Origin: CACIAM-69d sp001698445
GTDB taxonomy: Bacteria; Cyanobacteriota; Cyanobacteriia; CACIAM-69d
Length of the DNA stretch: 64,000 nt
Direction of reading: 5' to 3'
Assembly: GCF_043235035.1 (NCBI RefSeq)
Contig: NZ_JAZAQF010000022.1
Span: 1-64,000, forward strand
Part shown: piece after piece, positions 25,548-35,055 of the stretch
How positions within the stretch are numbered: the stretch's first letter is position 1
Layout of the letters: every line of letters starts with the position of its first letter
Made by a program: the position numbers and the translations under genes
The notes under the pieces: generated by a model
What the model was told of the DNA's origin: nothing
Database searches by the model: none
Seen by the model: only the letters and a program-made list of their open reading frames with translations

Positions 25548-26456
25548 ATGTTCCAGTTACCCCGCAAATCCCTGAGCGATCGCCAACGAGCCCTGCTCAC
25601 GCCCTATCTATTCCTGCTGCCGGCCTTGGTCGTCCTGACCATCACCACCTTCTGCCCGGCCCTGCAAGCCTTTTACCTCAGCTTCACGCGCTATGACTAC
25701 GACCTGACCGAAGCGCCGAGCTGGGTGGGCGAGGCCAACTTCCTGCGCCTGTGGGGCGATCGGCTGTTTTGGAAAACCCTGGGCCAAACGATCGTCTACC
25801 TATTAACCGTCGTCCCCATCCTGACGATCGCCCCTTTGGGTTTGGCCATTTTGGTGAACCAAAAATTAGCGGGGATCCGTTGGTTTCGTGCCGCCTATTA
25901 TGTGCCCGTGATTGTGTCGAGCGTGGTGGCCGGCATTGCCTGGAATTGGATGTATGCGGAAAATGGCCTGCTGAACCAACTGCTCACCGGACTTGGCCTT
26001 GTTTCTCGTCCCATTCCCTGGCTGACCAGTCCCCAATGGGCCCTTTGGAGCGTGATGGCCGTCACAGTCTGGAAAGGCCTCGGCTATTACATGGTGGTTT
26101 ATTTAGCCGGACTGCAAGCCATTCCCGCCGACCTTTACGAAGCTGCCGCCCTCGATGGCTCCGATGGTTGGCGCAAACATTGGGATATTACGGTTCCGTT
26201 GATGCGTCCTTACTGGCTGTTGGTGGCCACCATCTCCGCCATTTCCGCCACCAAGGTCTTTGAAGAGGTGTTCATCATGACCCAAGGTGGCCCCCGCAGC
26301 AGCTCCAAAACCGTGGTCTATTACCTCTATGAACAGGCCTTTGAAAACCTAGAAATGAGCTATGCCTGCGCGATCGGGCTAGTGCTGTTCCTGCTGGTTT
26401 TGGGCTTTTCAACCCTGCGGCTGTTGATTCCGAACCAAGCACCCACCAACCCCTGA
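25548..26456 (+). CDS. Sugar-type ABC transporter permease (MalF/UgpA-like)
   Basis: 302 residues from ATG at 25548. Six transmembrane segments are visible. The EAA loop that docks the ATPase reads YEAAALDGSDGWRKHWDITV, then PLMRP. N-terminal LTPYLFLLPALVVLTITTF is typical of the carbohydrate-uptake (CUT1) permeases. Such transporters need a second permease, a binding protein and an ATPase; none is in the neighbourhood. Substrate therefore unknown (sugars, glucosylglycerol or similar). Neighbours: a glycosyltransferase upstream, a small membrane protein 28 bp downstream. Confidence 0.88.
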   Translation: MFQLPRKSLSDRQRALLTPYLFLLPALVVLTITTFCPALQAFYLSFTRYDYDLTEAPSWVGEANFLRLWGDRLFWKTLGQTIVYLLTVVPILTIAPLGLAILVNQKLAGIRWFRAAYYVPVIVSSVVAGIAWNWMYAENGLLNQLLTGLGLVSRPIPWLTSPQWALWSVMAVTVWKGLGYYMVVYLAGLQAIPADLYEAAALDGSDGWRKHWDITVPLMRPYWLLVATISAISATKVFEEVFIMTQGGPRSSSKTVVYYLYEQAFENLEMSYACAIGLVLFLLVLGFSTLRLLIPNQAPTNP

Positions 26457-26484
26457 GCCAGTCCCCCTCACTCTGGGATTAACC

Positions 26485-26988
26485 ATGATCGCCTGGCTGA
26501 CTGACCATCCCTTCATTCGCAAATATGGGCGCGGCATGATCGCGCTTGTCCTGCTCAGTGTGCTGCTGGGGGGGTTGCAGTTCAGCTATTTCACGCTGGC
26601 CGGGGAAACCATCCCGATCGCCGTGGTGGCCAAAGAACGATTGCTGAAGCGGTATCGCACCTCGAAGCAGGAAACCGTTGAAGAAAACGGCAAAACCGTG
26701 AAGCGATCGCGCCGGGTGACTGAATACCGATATCGATATCGGGTGACGATCGAGACGGGCGAAAAGCTGTGGGTTGAGGGGCCCAAGCGCGGGGATTGGC
26801 TGCCGCTCGAAACCCCGTTCGATCGGCTGAAGGTGGGCAATCGCTATCGGGTGTTGGTGGCTCCCAAGTGGCGCTGGTTCAGGCGATCGATCCACCGCAT
26901 CGAAGCAGAACTACCCACAACCCAGAAACCCACGGGTTCGCCGTCTCCATCCCCCAAGTTGGATGGAAATTTGCGCACCGGCTCTTAA
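26485..26988 (+). CDS. Single-pass membrane protein, unknown
   Basis: 167 residues. One hydrophobic segment (about 18-40: MIALVLLSVLLGGLQFSYF). A beta-rich soluble part follows with TSKQETVEENGKTVKRSRRV, YRYRYRVTIETGEKLWVEGP and VGNRYRVLVAPKWRWF. The Arg/Tyr-rich strands facing a hydrophobic helix suggest a periplasmic or membrane-surface domain (DUF3592-like features, not certain). It starts 28 bp after the permease gene, so likely same transcript. No function assigned. Confidence 0.65.
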   Translation: MIAWLTDHPFIRKYGRGMIALVLLSVLLGGLQFSYFTLAGETIPIAVVAKERLLKRYRTSKQETVEENGKTVKRSRRVTEYRYRYRVTIETGEKLWVEGPKRGDWLPLETPFDRLKVGNRYRVLVAPKWRWFRRSIHRIEAELPTTQKPTGSPSPSPKLDGNLRTGS

Positions 26989-27051
26989 GTCCCTTATTCC
27001 CGCGATCGCGTCAGGGTGGAATCAAGATTTCAAACTATCCGACGATCGGTT

Positions 27052-28275
27052 CTAGTCCGGTAATTGGTATTGCTCCACAATTTTTTGGGCATAGGCGGGC
27101 ACATGCTCCGCGAGCTTTTCAGGATAGTGGCGCTTAACGTAGAGATAGTTGCGCGTGAAGTGGGAGTCGATCGAGAAACGAGCATATTCCAGACCCTTGG
27201 GCCCCACCCGCTCAATCACCAAACCCATCAACTTAGCCGCCCACATGGGAATCGTGACCCCCTTGTCGTAGGCGGGAATGCTGTTTTGGACGGCGGCCCG
27301 ACGCTCCCCTTGGGACATCACCGGTTGGGTTTCAATTTGGTCACGCACCATTTCCAACAGTTCGCGGCCCGTTTCATTGCGCACCACCAGCCACTGCCAA
27401 CCAAAGGGCGCACCCATATAGCCCACAACCAAATCCGCAAGGGAGTTGACGTAATCAAAACAGGTCATGCAGGAAGGGGCAAACACGTCCTTTAATTGAT
27501 CGGTTTTTAGGCCAAAAAAGGGCACTGTTTCCGTGGAACCGTCTTCGTGCTTGAAATGCACTCGGAAATCCTGCATGAACTCGTAATAGACCACGGTATC
27601 GGGCGATCGGCTGGTGGTGTCGAGGAATTTTTGCAGGCCGGCCCGAGTCACGTTGTCCACGCAGGGTGTGCCGAGCACATAGAGCTTTTCGAGACCTAGC
27701 TTGTCTTGGACAGCTCTCAGGGCTTGGATTTGGCAGCCCACCCCAATCACCAACAACCGCTTCATGCCCGATTGTTCAATCTGTTCCAAAACGGACAGGT
27801 TGGGCGAAAGGGTGGGTTTGTTCACCCGGGCGGCCAAGATTTCTTCGGGGGTGGTGGCAATCACCGGTTGGGGCTGGAAGCGATCTTCTGGGGTGTTTTG
27901 CACACAGACAACCCCTTCCACTTTGCCGCTGGTGAGCATGGCGATCGCGATCGAGCTAACAATGCCGGTCCATTGGGCCCCCTCGATCGGCTCGGTTTTG
28001 CGCGCGGCCATCATTTCCTGATGCACGCCGAAGTAGATGTCATCTTCGACTTCCAGATTGCGGCTGCGGCCGTGGGCCTGGGTTTCCAGCTCGGCAATCT
28101 GTTGATTAATGAAGGCGCAGGCCTCTTTGACGTAATGCACATAGTAGGTGTCGCACAGACCGCATTCACTGCACAAATCCTTGGCGGGGCGACGGCTACC
28201 GGGCTTGAGGGCGCGAGCTTTTTTGTGGCCGAGGGGTGCTTGACCGGATTCGGAGGGTGATGAGGCGAGGGTCAT
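27052..28275 (-). CDS. bciB: 3,8-divinyl chlorophyllide 8-vinyl reductase, ferredoxin-dependent (BciB type)
   Basis: 407 residues. Family of F420-hydrogenase beta-subunit-like proteins. DLCSECGLCDTYYVHYVKEA holds the first iron-sulfur Cys set; further Cys are in GVGCQIQALR, GTPCVDNV and CMTCFDYVN. The sequence VVGYMGAPFGWQWLVVRNE resembles the flavin-binding part. In most cyanobacteria this protein (Slr1923 type) reduces the 8-vinyl group of divinyl chlorophyllide, the step giving monovinyl chlorophyll. The close relative 7-hydroxymethyl chlorophyll a reductase is the main alternative, but it belongs mainly to plants. The gene lies at the 3' end of a minus-strand block. Confidence 0.88.
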   Translation of the reverse strand: MTLASSPSESGQAPLGHKKARALKPGSRRPAKDLCSECGLCDTYYVHYVKEACAFINQQIAELETQAHGRSRNLEVEDDIYFGVHQEMMAARKTEPIEGAQWTGIVSSIAIAMLTSGKVEGVVCVQNTPEDRFQPQPVIATTPEEILAARVNKPTLSPNLSVLEQIEQSGMKRLLVIGVGCQIQALRAVQDKLGLEKLYVLGTPCVDNVTRAGLQKFLDTTSRSPDTVVYYEFMQDFRVHFKHEDGSTETVPFFGLKTDQLKDVFAPSCMTCFDYVNSLADLVVGYMGAPFGWQWLVVRNETGRELLEMVRDQIETQPVMSQGERRAAVQNSIPAYDKGVTIPMWAAKLMGLVIERVGPKGLEYARFSIDSHFTRNYLYVKRHYPEKLAEHVPAYAQKIVEQYQLPD

Positions 28276-28466
28276 GGCAACAGGCGGGCGTTGAGCATTG
28301 ACGTGCGGTTTTTATTGTTTCATGGGCGATCGCTCCCGGTAACGGGAAATCAACAACCCGCAATGTTCGGCAACGAAGCAGCAAGGGAGTCGTGATCCCA
28401 TCGCTGATTGATCGCTAGTCCAAACAAAATCCAGACAAGGGCGATCACGGCGAGATCACGGCGAAA

Positions 28467-30122
28467 TCACGGCGAAATCACGGCAGCATCGGGCATGAGG
28501 GCCACGGCTTCCGCTCGGTGTTTTTTCAGGGTGGCGGCGGGCAAAGGCCCATGGAGATGTTCCCAGGGCAGCACTTCCCCTAAATCCCAGTTGCGAAACA
28601 CATAATGATCCAGCGGGGGCACTCGATCGCGCAGTTCCTTGAAGGCTCGCCGGTAACTGCCCAGGGATACCCGATCGGGGTTGTCCGTGTCACCCGCCCC
28701 ATAGGCTCGCACCAGTTCCAACAGAGGGGTTAACCGGCGATCGCCCCGGGAAATCAGCGTCTGAATAATTGACCAGTTATAGCTCTCGGGGCGGAAGTCA
28801 ATGCCATTGGAACGCAGGCGCTTTTGCAGCAATTTCAATCGCTTTTCCGCATCCCGATTCACCCCAAACCACTGAAAGGGAGTGTGGGCTTTGGGCACGA
28901 AGGTACTGCAACCAAGGGTTAATTTCAGGCCCGGGGCAGCTTTTTTGAGCCGCAGCATCATGGCCGCGGTGGCTTCGATGTCGTCGGGGGTTTCTCCGGG
29001 AATGCCGGCCATGCCATAAAGCTTGAGGGCGCTGAGGCCGCCCGCTTTGGCGTTCACGGCGGCCTGTTCGATCGCTTCGGTGGCCAACTTTTTGTTGATG
29101 ATTTGCCGCACCGTTTCCGAACCGCTTTCCACGGCCACGGTGATCGATTTGCAATCGCGGCTGGCCAAAACGCGGGCCAGCTTTTCCGTGACCGTGTTGG
29201 TGCGCACCGAAGCCACACTGAGCCGCACCTGTTCGTAGGCGGTTCCGGCCAGGCGATCGAGCAGACTGTCAAATTCAGGATGTTGGGTCACCGAAGCGCC
29301 GAGCAGGCCGATTCGGTTGGTGGCTTGCAGTCCCCGATCGATGGCCGGCAGCAAGGAGCCTTCCAAGTCCGCCGTCCGAAAGGGCAAGGTGAGATAGCTG
29401 GCCAAGCAAAACCGGCACAGTTCCGGGCAACTGCGCACCGTTTCCACCATGAAGATGTTTTCCCAGGCGGCGCGCGGAGTCACCACCGTGGACACTGAAA
29501 GGGCGTTGCCACGATAGGTTTGCTTGCTGACGGTGGCGGGAATCCGATCGCTCAGGGGGCGAATGGCGGCGATCGGGCCCGTGGGGTCGTGATACTCCAC
29601 GGCGTACAGTTGCGGCACATACAGACCCGGCACTTGGGCCAGGGCTTCCAATCGATCGGCCCGGGGGCGATCGCGCTGTTCCAGCAGCCTATTCACCAGG
29701 GCATCGATCAAAATTTCTCCATCACCCAACAGCACCACGTCAAAATAGGCCGCAAAGGGTTCGGGATTCGCCGTCAGCACCGGCCCGCCCCCAAACACGA
29801 TCGGGTGCTCGTCGGTGCGATCGACCGCATGGAGCGGCAAGTCCAAATCCTCCAGCAACGCCATCACATTGACGTAATCCAGTTCCCAGGACATGGAAAA
29901 CCCCACCAGGGCGGGCGATCGGGGCAATGGCTCCCGCGCATCCGTAAACAGCCGCGCCACTGACAACTCCGGCCGCGCCGCCAACATCGCCCAGACCACC
30001 TGATAGCCCAGGCTGGTGATGCCGACGGAATAGGTGTTTGGAAAGGCAAACACCGTGGGCAGGGCCTGGGGCAACGATTCAGCGGGTTCAAACAGCAGGG
30101 TTTCGTCAGCAAAAGGAGCCAT
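28467..30122 (-). CDS. B12-binding radical SAM protein
   Basis: 551 residues from ATG at 30122; the upstream codons (30123-30191) encode a Phe-rich run from a repeat and are not counted. Residues 20-170 form a B12-binding-like domain (FAFPNTYSVGITSLGYQVVW, PIVFGGGPVLTANPEPFAAY, VVLLGDGEILIDALV). The radical SAM core has the CxxxCxxC cluster motif in VRSCPELCRFCLAS. The C-terminal region includes LGCSTFVPKAHTPFQWFGVN, typical of this group. Related enzymes are of unknown reaction in cyanobacteria. The 3' side holds an 11-bp repeat (ATCACGGCGAA type, 28442-28484) that reaches the stop codon and makes the last residues (VISP). Confidence 0.82.
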   Translation of the reverse strand: MAPFADETLLFEPAESLPQALPTVFAFPNTYSVGITSLGYQVVWAMLAARPELSVARLFTDAREPLPRSPALVGFSMSWELDYVNVMALLEDLDLPLHAVDRTDEHPIVFGGGPVLTANPEPFAAYFDVVLLGDGEILIDALVNRLLEQRDRPRADRLEALAQVPGLYVPQLYAVEYHDPTGPIAAIRPLSDRIPATVSKQTYRGNALSVSTVVTPRAAWENIFMVETVRSCPELCRFCLASYLTLPFRTADLEGSLLPAIDRGLQATNRIGLLGASVTQHPEFDSLLDRLAGTAYEQVRLSVASVRTNTVTEKLARVLASRDCKSITVAVESGSETVRQIINKKLATEAIEQAAVNAKAGGLSALKLYGMAGIPGETPDDIEATAAMMLRLKKAAPGLKLTLGCSTFVPKAHTPFQWFGVNRDAEKRLKLLQKRLRSNGIDFRPESYNWSIIQTLISRGDRRLTPLLELVRAYGAGDTDNPDRVSLGSYRRAFKELRDRVPPLDHYVFRNWDLGEVLPWEHLHGPLPAATLKKHRAEAVALMPDAAVISP

Positions 30123-30210
30123 GCAACAACTGGAGAAAAACCAGAAAAAATCAGAAAACAACCGGAAAACAACCGGAAAATAACCAAACACTAGCGGCGT
30201 TAAGGAACGG

Positions 30211-30358
30211 CTAGTAGCATGACAGGCTTAATACATTGGGTCAAAGTTGCGGAGCCAGTCATGGTAACAAGGGGCTTGAGCATCTTGCTGCCTAACGATT
30301 TGGTGGCGGTAACAGCCATGTCATTTAACCCAGCAAATTAAGGCAGCCACGCTACTAG
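30211..30358. mobile_element. 148-bp MITE-like element, copy 2
   Basis: Inverted copy of the 7393-7540 element, same length and CTAG borders. Left border CTAGTAGCATGACAGGCTTA; right end ...GGCAGCCACGCTACTAG. It sits between the radical SAM gene and the DUF362 gene and ends 8 bp before the latter's stop. Confidence 0.85.
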
Positions 30359-30365
30359 GAATAGC

Positions 30366-31334
30366 TTAGGATCGCACCGACGTTTCCGCCGGGGCAAAGC
30401 GTTCCTTAAACAGCTTGATGTAAAGGTGCTTGAAGGTGGAACGAATCACCCGAGGCAACCCAAAATCGATCGGCATCAGGAAGCTGGATAAGCGCCAATC
30501 TTCGATCACCAAGTCTGCCGGCCGCTGCAAAGGATAGGTCACCTGTTCCGGGGCCGGACAAACACCCAAGGCTCCCGCCGCCGCCAAGGTGGGCACGGTT
30601 GCCGGATCCACCTGCAAAATGTCCGCCAAGGAGCGATCGAGCGCAAACACATTGGCCGACGCACCCAACACCCCCAACAGGCGCGGTTCACCGTTGCTGG
30701 GGCCGTCGCCCTCATGACCAATAATTCCATCCACGATCGTCAAGTCGGGGTCGATCGTCCGCGCCGTTTCCACCAACATGCGCCCAAACCGAGCCACGTC
30801 TTTCCCCGCGTCCAAATGCCACCAGGCCTTCAGCTTGCCCGGCACGCAGCCAAACAGATTCTTCACCCCCAGCGTAATCGTCAATTGGCAGTGGGATTTC
30901 ACCTTGGGCAAATTAATCACCACATCTGCATCCATCGCTTCCTTGCTCAAGCGCAGGTGACCAAATTCGCCGCTGAGGCTGTCATAGCGCTGGCCCCGAA
31001 ATTCCACGATCGGGATGTTCAAGCGTTGGGCGATCGGAGCCAGGCCGTTGGCCTTGGCCACGCCGGCCGCGCTGCCAAAGGCGGGACTGTCGCCCAAAAA
31101 GGGTTGCCCACCGGCCGCCAACACCAACTCCGCCACCACTTGCACCAGCTCGGGGCGAGTCGTGCATTCTTTGGCAGGTCGCGATCCGGTCAGGAGATTG
31201 GGTTTCAACAGCACCCGATCGCCCGGCTGCACAAAGGCCGCCATTCCGCCCAAAGGTTCCAACAGGGCCACAACTTTTTCGCGCAACAGATCCAAATCAT
31301 AGCTAGTGGCACTGAGCAAGCTAACGGGAACCAT
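30366..31334 (-). CDS. DUF362 domain protein
   Basis: 322 residues. The DUF362 fold is shown by GDRVLLKPNLLTGSRPAKEC, GGQPFLGDSPAFGSA, VINLPKVKSHCQLTITLGVK and LTIVDGIIGHEGDGPSNG. Some members carry an added 4Fe-4S ferredoxin domain; this one does not. The family's activity is not settled. No signal peptide is evident. Same strand as the neighbours but separated from the radical SAM gene by the MITE-like element. Confidence 0.85.
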   Translation of the reverse strand: MVPVSLLSATSYDLDLLREKVVALLEPLGGMAAFVQPGDRVLLKPNLLTGSRPAKECTTRPELVQVVAELVLAAGGQPFLGDSPAFGSAAGVAKANGLAPIAQRLNIPIVEFRGQRYDSLSGEFGHLRLSKEAMDADVVINLPKVKSHCQLTITLGVKNLFGCVPGKLKAWWHLDAGKDVARFGRMLVETARTIDPDLTIVDGIIGHEGDGPSNGEPRLLGVLGASANVFALDRSLADILQVDPATVPTLAAAGALGVCPAPEQVTYPLQRPADLVIEDWRLSSFLMPIDFGLPRVIRSTFKHLYIKLFKERFAPAETSVRS

Positions 31335-31412
31335 CGGCGTTTCTCCTGGTGTTTTGGGGGGAATGGTCGAAATGGAGTCTCGAAGTGATCGAAATTAAGG
31401 GCCGAAATGGGG

Positions 31413-32489
31413 TTAGAAAATAATCGAAGGCGGAGCAATCGCCTGACTTAAATCATAGGTTGATTGATTTGAATCATGGGTTGGTTGACTGAAATCATGG
31501 GTCTTGGGTAAAGATTGCCCCGGAAAACGTCCCAGGATGGCTGACCAAGCTGCCACCACGTCATCCGTTTGATTAGCCAAAGAATAGGTGTTGCGAATAT
31601 AGGCCGATGCTTGCTTGACCTTGGCGATCGTGGCCTCGGGACGGTTAACCCAATCATCGATCGCCTGTTCAACCGCCTGAACAAATCCTAAAATATCGCC
31701 CCGCTCGATCGGGTAAGAAAACTCCGGCTTGAAAAATTCCCGCCCGCCGCGTCCGTGGTAACCCACCGTGAGACAGCCCGCCGCCATCGCTTCCGCCGCC
31801 GGTAAGCCAAATCCCTCTGGATCGCCAAAACTCATAAAAATTGCTGAATTTCGCATCATTTCTGCTAATTTCGCCTGTGGCAAATCCAACACTCGCACCA
31901 AGTGAAATCCCTGGAGCCGATCGCGATGGCGCAAGATTTGGCAAACCTGCTGAACATCCATGAAATTTTTGCGCGCCAGGAAGCAAATTTGATTGCTCTT
32001 TCGTTCAGGAAAATAAAACAACTCCGGATCAACGCTACACCGAACTCGGTGAACCTTAACTTGCGGGAAAGCCGTGTGAATATAGTTTTTGCTGTCTTCA
32101 GAAACAACAATTACTCCTAATAAGTTTGGATCAGCATAGGGCAAATATTCCTCTTCAAAATTCACTGAAAATTTATCAAATGTGTAATAGACATTTTGAT
32201 TAAAAATCACAAAGGGAATATCTTTGGGCAGCTTGGCATATTCCGCCTGTTCATAGACCTCGGGCACAACCACAATGCTGCGATCGGGGTTAATGGTCAA
32301 AATTCCACCGAGAATACGTGTTTCGTTGGGAAACCACTGACAACGAAATTCCGATTCTCTATGCAAAACCGCTGCGGAAAATCCCGACTGATTCAACAGA
32401 TCCACCTGGCGATAGATCATCTGTACGCCGCCGGTCGGTTTTGTAAATTGTCGGCAGGGAAAGTAAATCTCGATCGCCTTTGGATCCAC
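31413..32489 (-). CDS. Glycosyltransferase family 1/4-like protein
   Basis: 358 residues from GTG at 32489. GT-B fold: IYFPCRQFTKPTGGVQMIYR with the N-terminal double Gly, FVIFNQNVYYTFDKFS, and the nucleotide-binding site DPEGFGLPAAEAMAAGCLTV. A C-terminal tail of 21-bp repeats (31449-31505) gives heptapeptides HDFSQPT, HDSNQST, YDLSQAI. Acceptor and donor are unknown. Cytoplasmic. It precedes the DUF362 gene by about 80 bp and may share a transcript. Confidence 0.8.
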   Translation of the reverse strand: MDPKAIEIYFPCRQFTKPTGGVQMIYRQVDLLNQSGFSAAVLHRESEFRCQWFPNETRILGGILTINPDRSIVVVPEVYEQAEYAKLPKDIPFVIFNQNVYYTFDKFSVNFEEEYLPYADPNLLGVIVVSEDSKNYIHTAFPQVKVHRVRCSVDPELFYFPERKSNQICFLARKNFMDVQQVCQILRHRDRLQGFHLVRVLDLPQAKLAEMMRNSAIFMSFGDPEGFGLPAAEAMAAGCLTVGYHGRGGREFFKPEFSYPIERGDILGFVQAVEQAIDDWVNRPEATIAKVKQASAYIRNTYSLANQTDDVVAAWSAILGRFPGQSLPKTHDFSQPTHDSNQSTYDLSQAIAPPSIIF

Positions 32490-32724
32490 AGTTAATCTAC
32501 CTAATTTTAGAAACTAGAAGCATGACTCAAGACCTACATTGATCACCGAAGTTGATCACCGGAATCACCAGAATTTGTCAATCAAAACCGATGTAAATTA
32601 GCCTTGTTAATCATCCAGGATAATCATCTAAACGGCTCGATCGCACCGCTAGCAACTTTGCTCAAAACTGGGCTGCCAATTGTGCCACCCAAAGCGCAGT
32701 TCGGGCGATCGAGCCGTTCAAACC

Positions 32725-34137
32725 CTAGGCCGTTGGATTCGGCATTTGGCTCATGGTTTCCAAATCCAACACTTCCGCCAACTGGGCCTCATCCATTAGC
32801 CCTTTTTCCAAAACCAATTGGCGCAGAGATTTACCCGTTTCTAGGGATTCTTTGGCGATCGCGGCGGCATTCAAATAGCCAATGTGCGTATTCAGCGCTG
32901 TCACCAGGGCCAAGCTTCCTTCGGCATAGTGCAAACAGCGATCGGGATTGGCTTCAATGCCCACCAAACAGCGATCGCTCAAAGCGGCGATCGTGTTGCC
33001 CAAAATCTCAATACTTTGAATCAGATTGTAGGCAATCAACGGCATCATCACATTCAATTCCAGTTGCCCCGCTTGGGCTGCCAGGGCGATCGCCTGGTCA
33101 TAGCCCATCACTTGGAAACAAACCATTGAAGTCATCTCCGCCATCACCGGATTATATTTACCCGGCATGATTGACGATCCTGGCTGCACAGGCGGCAATT
33201 GAATTTCCTTAAATCCGGTTTTGGGCCCCGAATCCATCAGGCGCAAATCATGGGAAATCTTGGCCAAATCCTGAGCCAAATTCCGAATCGAACCGGACAC
33301 ATTCACAAAAGGAGCCATACTTTGCATGACCGCCATCAAATGGGGAGCCGATCGCAGTGGTTGCCCAATCAATTCTGAGAGTAATTCAGCGACTCGGAAG
33401 CGATATTGCGGATGGGTGTTCATCCCGGTTCCCGCAGCGCTGCCGCCCAATCCCAAGACGCGCAAATCTTCCGCCGCCGTGGTAATTCGTCGCTCATGAT
33501 CGCGCAAAATATAAGCCCAAGCCCGGAAGCTTTCGCCCAATCGCACGGGCACTGCGTCCTGCAAGTGGGTGCGGCCAGATTTAACAATTTCTTGGAAAGC
33601 GATCGCCTTAGCTTCCATGGCAGCGATCGCCTTTTTGAGGGCTGGAAACAGGGTGCGATCGAGCGCCAACAGCCCCCCAATCCGAATGGCCGTCGGAATC
33701 ACATCATTGGTTGACTGCCCATAATTCACGTGATCATTAGGACTGACACGGCCATAGTTGCCCTTGCGATCGCCCAACAGTTCCAAGGCTCGATTGGCCA
33801 AGACTTCATTCACATTCATGTGATGGGAAGTACCGGCCCCCGCTTGGTAAACATCCACCACAAATTGATCGCGCAATTGACCTTGCAAAATTTCATCGGC
33901 CGCTTGCACGATCGATTGGCCTAATTCTTCCGAAATACAGCCCAATTCTGCATTGGCGATCGCGGTGGCTTTTTTGATCAGCAAACAGGCATCAACATAA
34001 GTGGGCAACGGTTTAAGGCCGCTAATGGGGAAATTCTCGATCGCCCGGCAAGTTTGAATTCCGTAATAGACCGTATCGGGAATTTGCCATTCCCCCATCG
34101 AATCCTTCTCAATTCGAAAGTTGTCAGCGGTACTCAT
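32725..34137 (-). CDS. aspA: Aspartate ammonia-lyase (aspartase)
   Basis: 470 residues from ATG at 34137 (upstream codons to 34248 are not conserved). Fumarase/aspartase superfamily: FRIEKDSMGEWQIPDTVYYG at the start, then RAIENFPISG, GTSHHMNVNEVLANRALELL, SPNDHVNYGQSTNDVIPTA, and the signature GSSIMPGKYNPVMAEM (the usual residue after K is V, here Y). The N-terminal TRAIENF-like block favours aspartase over fumarase. Reaction: L-aspartate to fumarate plus ammonia. Substrate specificity cannot be proven from sequence. It follows the 42-aa membrane peptide gene on the same strand. Confidence 0.85.
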   Translation of the reverse strand: MSTADNFRIEKDSMGEWQIPDTVYYGIQTCRAIENFPISGLKPLPTYVDACLLIKKATAIANAELGCISEELGQSIVQAADEILQGQLRDQFVVDVYQAGAGTSHHMNVNEVLANRALELLGDRKGNYGRVSPNDHVNYGQSTNDVIPTAIRIGGLLALDRTLFPALKKAIAAMEAKAIAFQEIVKSGRTHLQDAVPVRLGESFRAWAYILRDHERRITTAAEDLRVLGLGGSAAGTGMNTHPQYRFRVAELLSELIGQPLRSAPHLMAVMQSMAPFVNVSGSIRNLAQDLAKISHDLRLMDSGPKTGFKEIQLPPVQPGSSIMPGKYNPVMAEMTSMVCFQVMGYDQAIALAAQAGQLELNVMMPLIAYNLIQSIEILGNTIAALSDRCLVGIEANPDRCLHYAEGSLALVTALNTHIGYLNAAAIAKESLETGKSLRQLVLEKGLMDEAQLAEVLDLETMSQMPNPTA

Positions 34138-34270
34138 GGTTTTAGGTTGTCGATTGCCAGTGTTAATTTTACTGAGATTGATGACTAGAATGAATGATTG
34201 AAATGGATACTTTTTCAGCAATTTCTCGAAATTACTTTTCTCAACCATTCCTCCTAATCATTCTTCTTGA

Positions 34271-34399
34271 TTATTTAGATTTTTTATTTTGCTCATCATT
34301 CATCGCTTTCATTCCACTGGCCAACATCCAAAGCCCACCCAAAACAATTCCACCGGCCAGAGTACCCAACAGCCAATCCAAATTCATGCCACTTTCCAT
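34271..34399 (-). CDS. 42-aa single-pass membrane peptide
   Basis: A short frame from ATG at 34399 to TAA at 34271. The product begins MESGMNLDWLLGTLAGGI, continues as a Gly-rich hydrophobic helix, and ends in a charged tail (MNDEQNKKSK). GAGAAG stands about 7 bases before the ATG. One helix with a charged tail is the typical look of accessory peptides of membrane complexes, but it does not match the photosystem or b6f peptides I know (PsaM, PsbX, PetM, PetN and so on). It lies between aspA and the DUF3611 gene, same strand. Unrecognised; existence is judged from composition and ribosome site. Confidence 0.5.
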   Translation of the reverse strand: MESGMNLDWLLGTLAGGIVLGGLWMLASGMKAMNDEQNKKSK

Positions 34400-34455
34400 A
34401 AAAATCTTCTCAATGAGATCAGTGTTTGTGCCCGTCTACTCGATGCATCAGTTTC

Positions 34456-35055
34456 TTAACTGGAAGGGCGATCAATTCGGTCATAGAGCCATAGGGAAAT
34501 CACCATGCCCATAAAGTTGGCAGAAATTCCCGCCAAGTTGGCCACCACCACAAACACATCCAAAGGTCGGACAATTTTAGTGGGATCGGTAATAGCCACC
34601 CCGGCCGGCTGGGATACTGCTTTCGAGACCAAAACATAGACCGCCACACCGGAGCCAATTAGGGTTAAAACCACCCCGATCATGCCCGCATAAATGCCCA
34701 TTCTCAACAATTGAATTGTTTCGATTTTGCGGGGTTGCGGTTCGCTAGTTTTATGAATTAATCCCTTGGCAATTCGGGTATATCGAAAAGATAAAACCGT
34801 GTTGAATGCCGCCACAATTACGCCACAGGTGGCCCAAAAAATGCCGATGCTGACCCCTTGGGCAGCCCCTTGGCCCGCCAGTCCCGGCACGGCAATCAGC
34901 AACAACAAAATGGCGGCTAACCCGAGGGCTAATTGCACCCAAAACCCAATCCAACCGCCCAGTTGCAGGGTGGCGGCAATGCGCTGGAGGGATGGCCGCG
35001 GCCCCCTTGATGGTGGGGGTGGGGGCGTGGGGTTGGAATCGGGACGGCTCAACAT
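34456..35055 (-). CDS. DUF3611 family membrane protein
   Basis: 199 residues from ATG at 35055 (MLSRPDSNP); the frame opens 26 codons earlier without conservation. A Pro-rich N-terminus is followed by four hydrophobic segments (about 40-60, 70-95, 120-145, 165-190). The segment LQLGGWIGFWVQLALGLAAI and SFRYTRIAKGL, followed by a Pro-rich loop, match a plant/cyanobacterial membrane family of unknown role (DUF3611). The gene is the first in the minus-strand block. Confidence 0.75.
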   Translation of the reverse strand: MLSRPDSNPTPPPPPSRGPRPSLQRIAATLQLGGWIGFWVQLALGLAAILLLLIAVPGLAGQGAAQGVSIGIFWATCGVIVAAFNTVLSFRYTRIAKGLIHKTSEPQPRKIETIQLLRMGIYAGMIGVVLTLIGSGVAVYVLVSKAVSQPAGVAITDPTKIVRPLDVFVVVANLAGISANFMGMVISLWLYDRIDRPSS

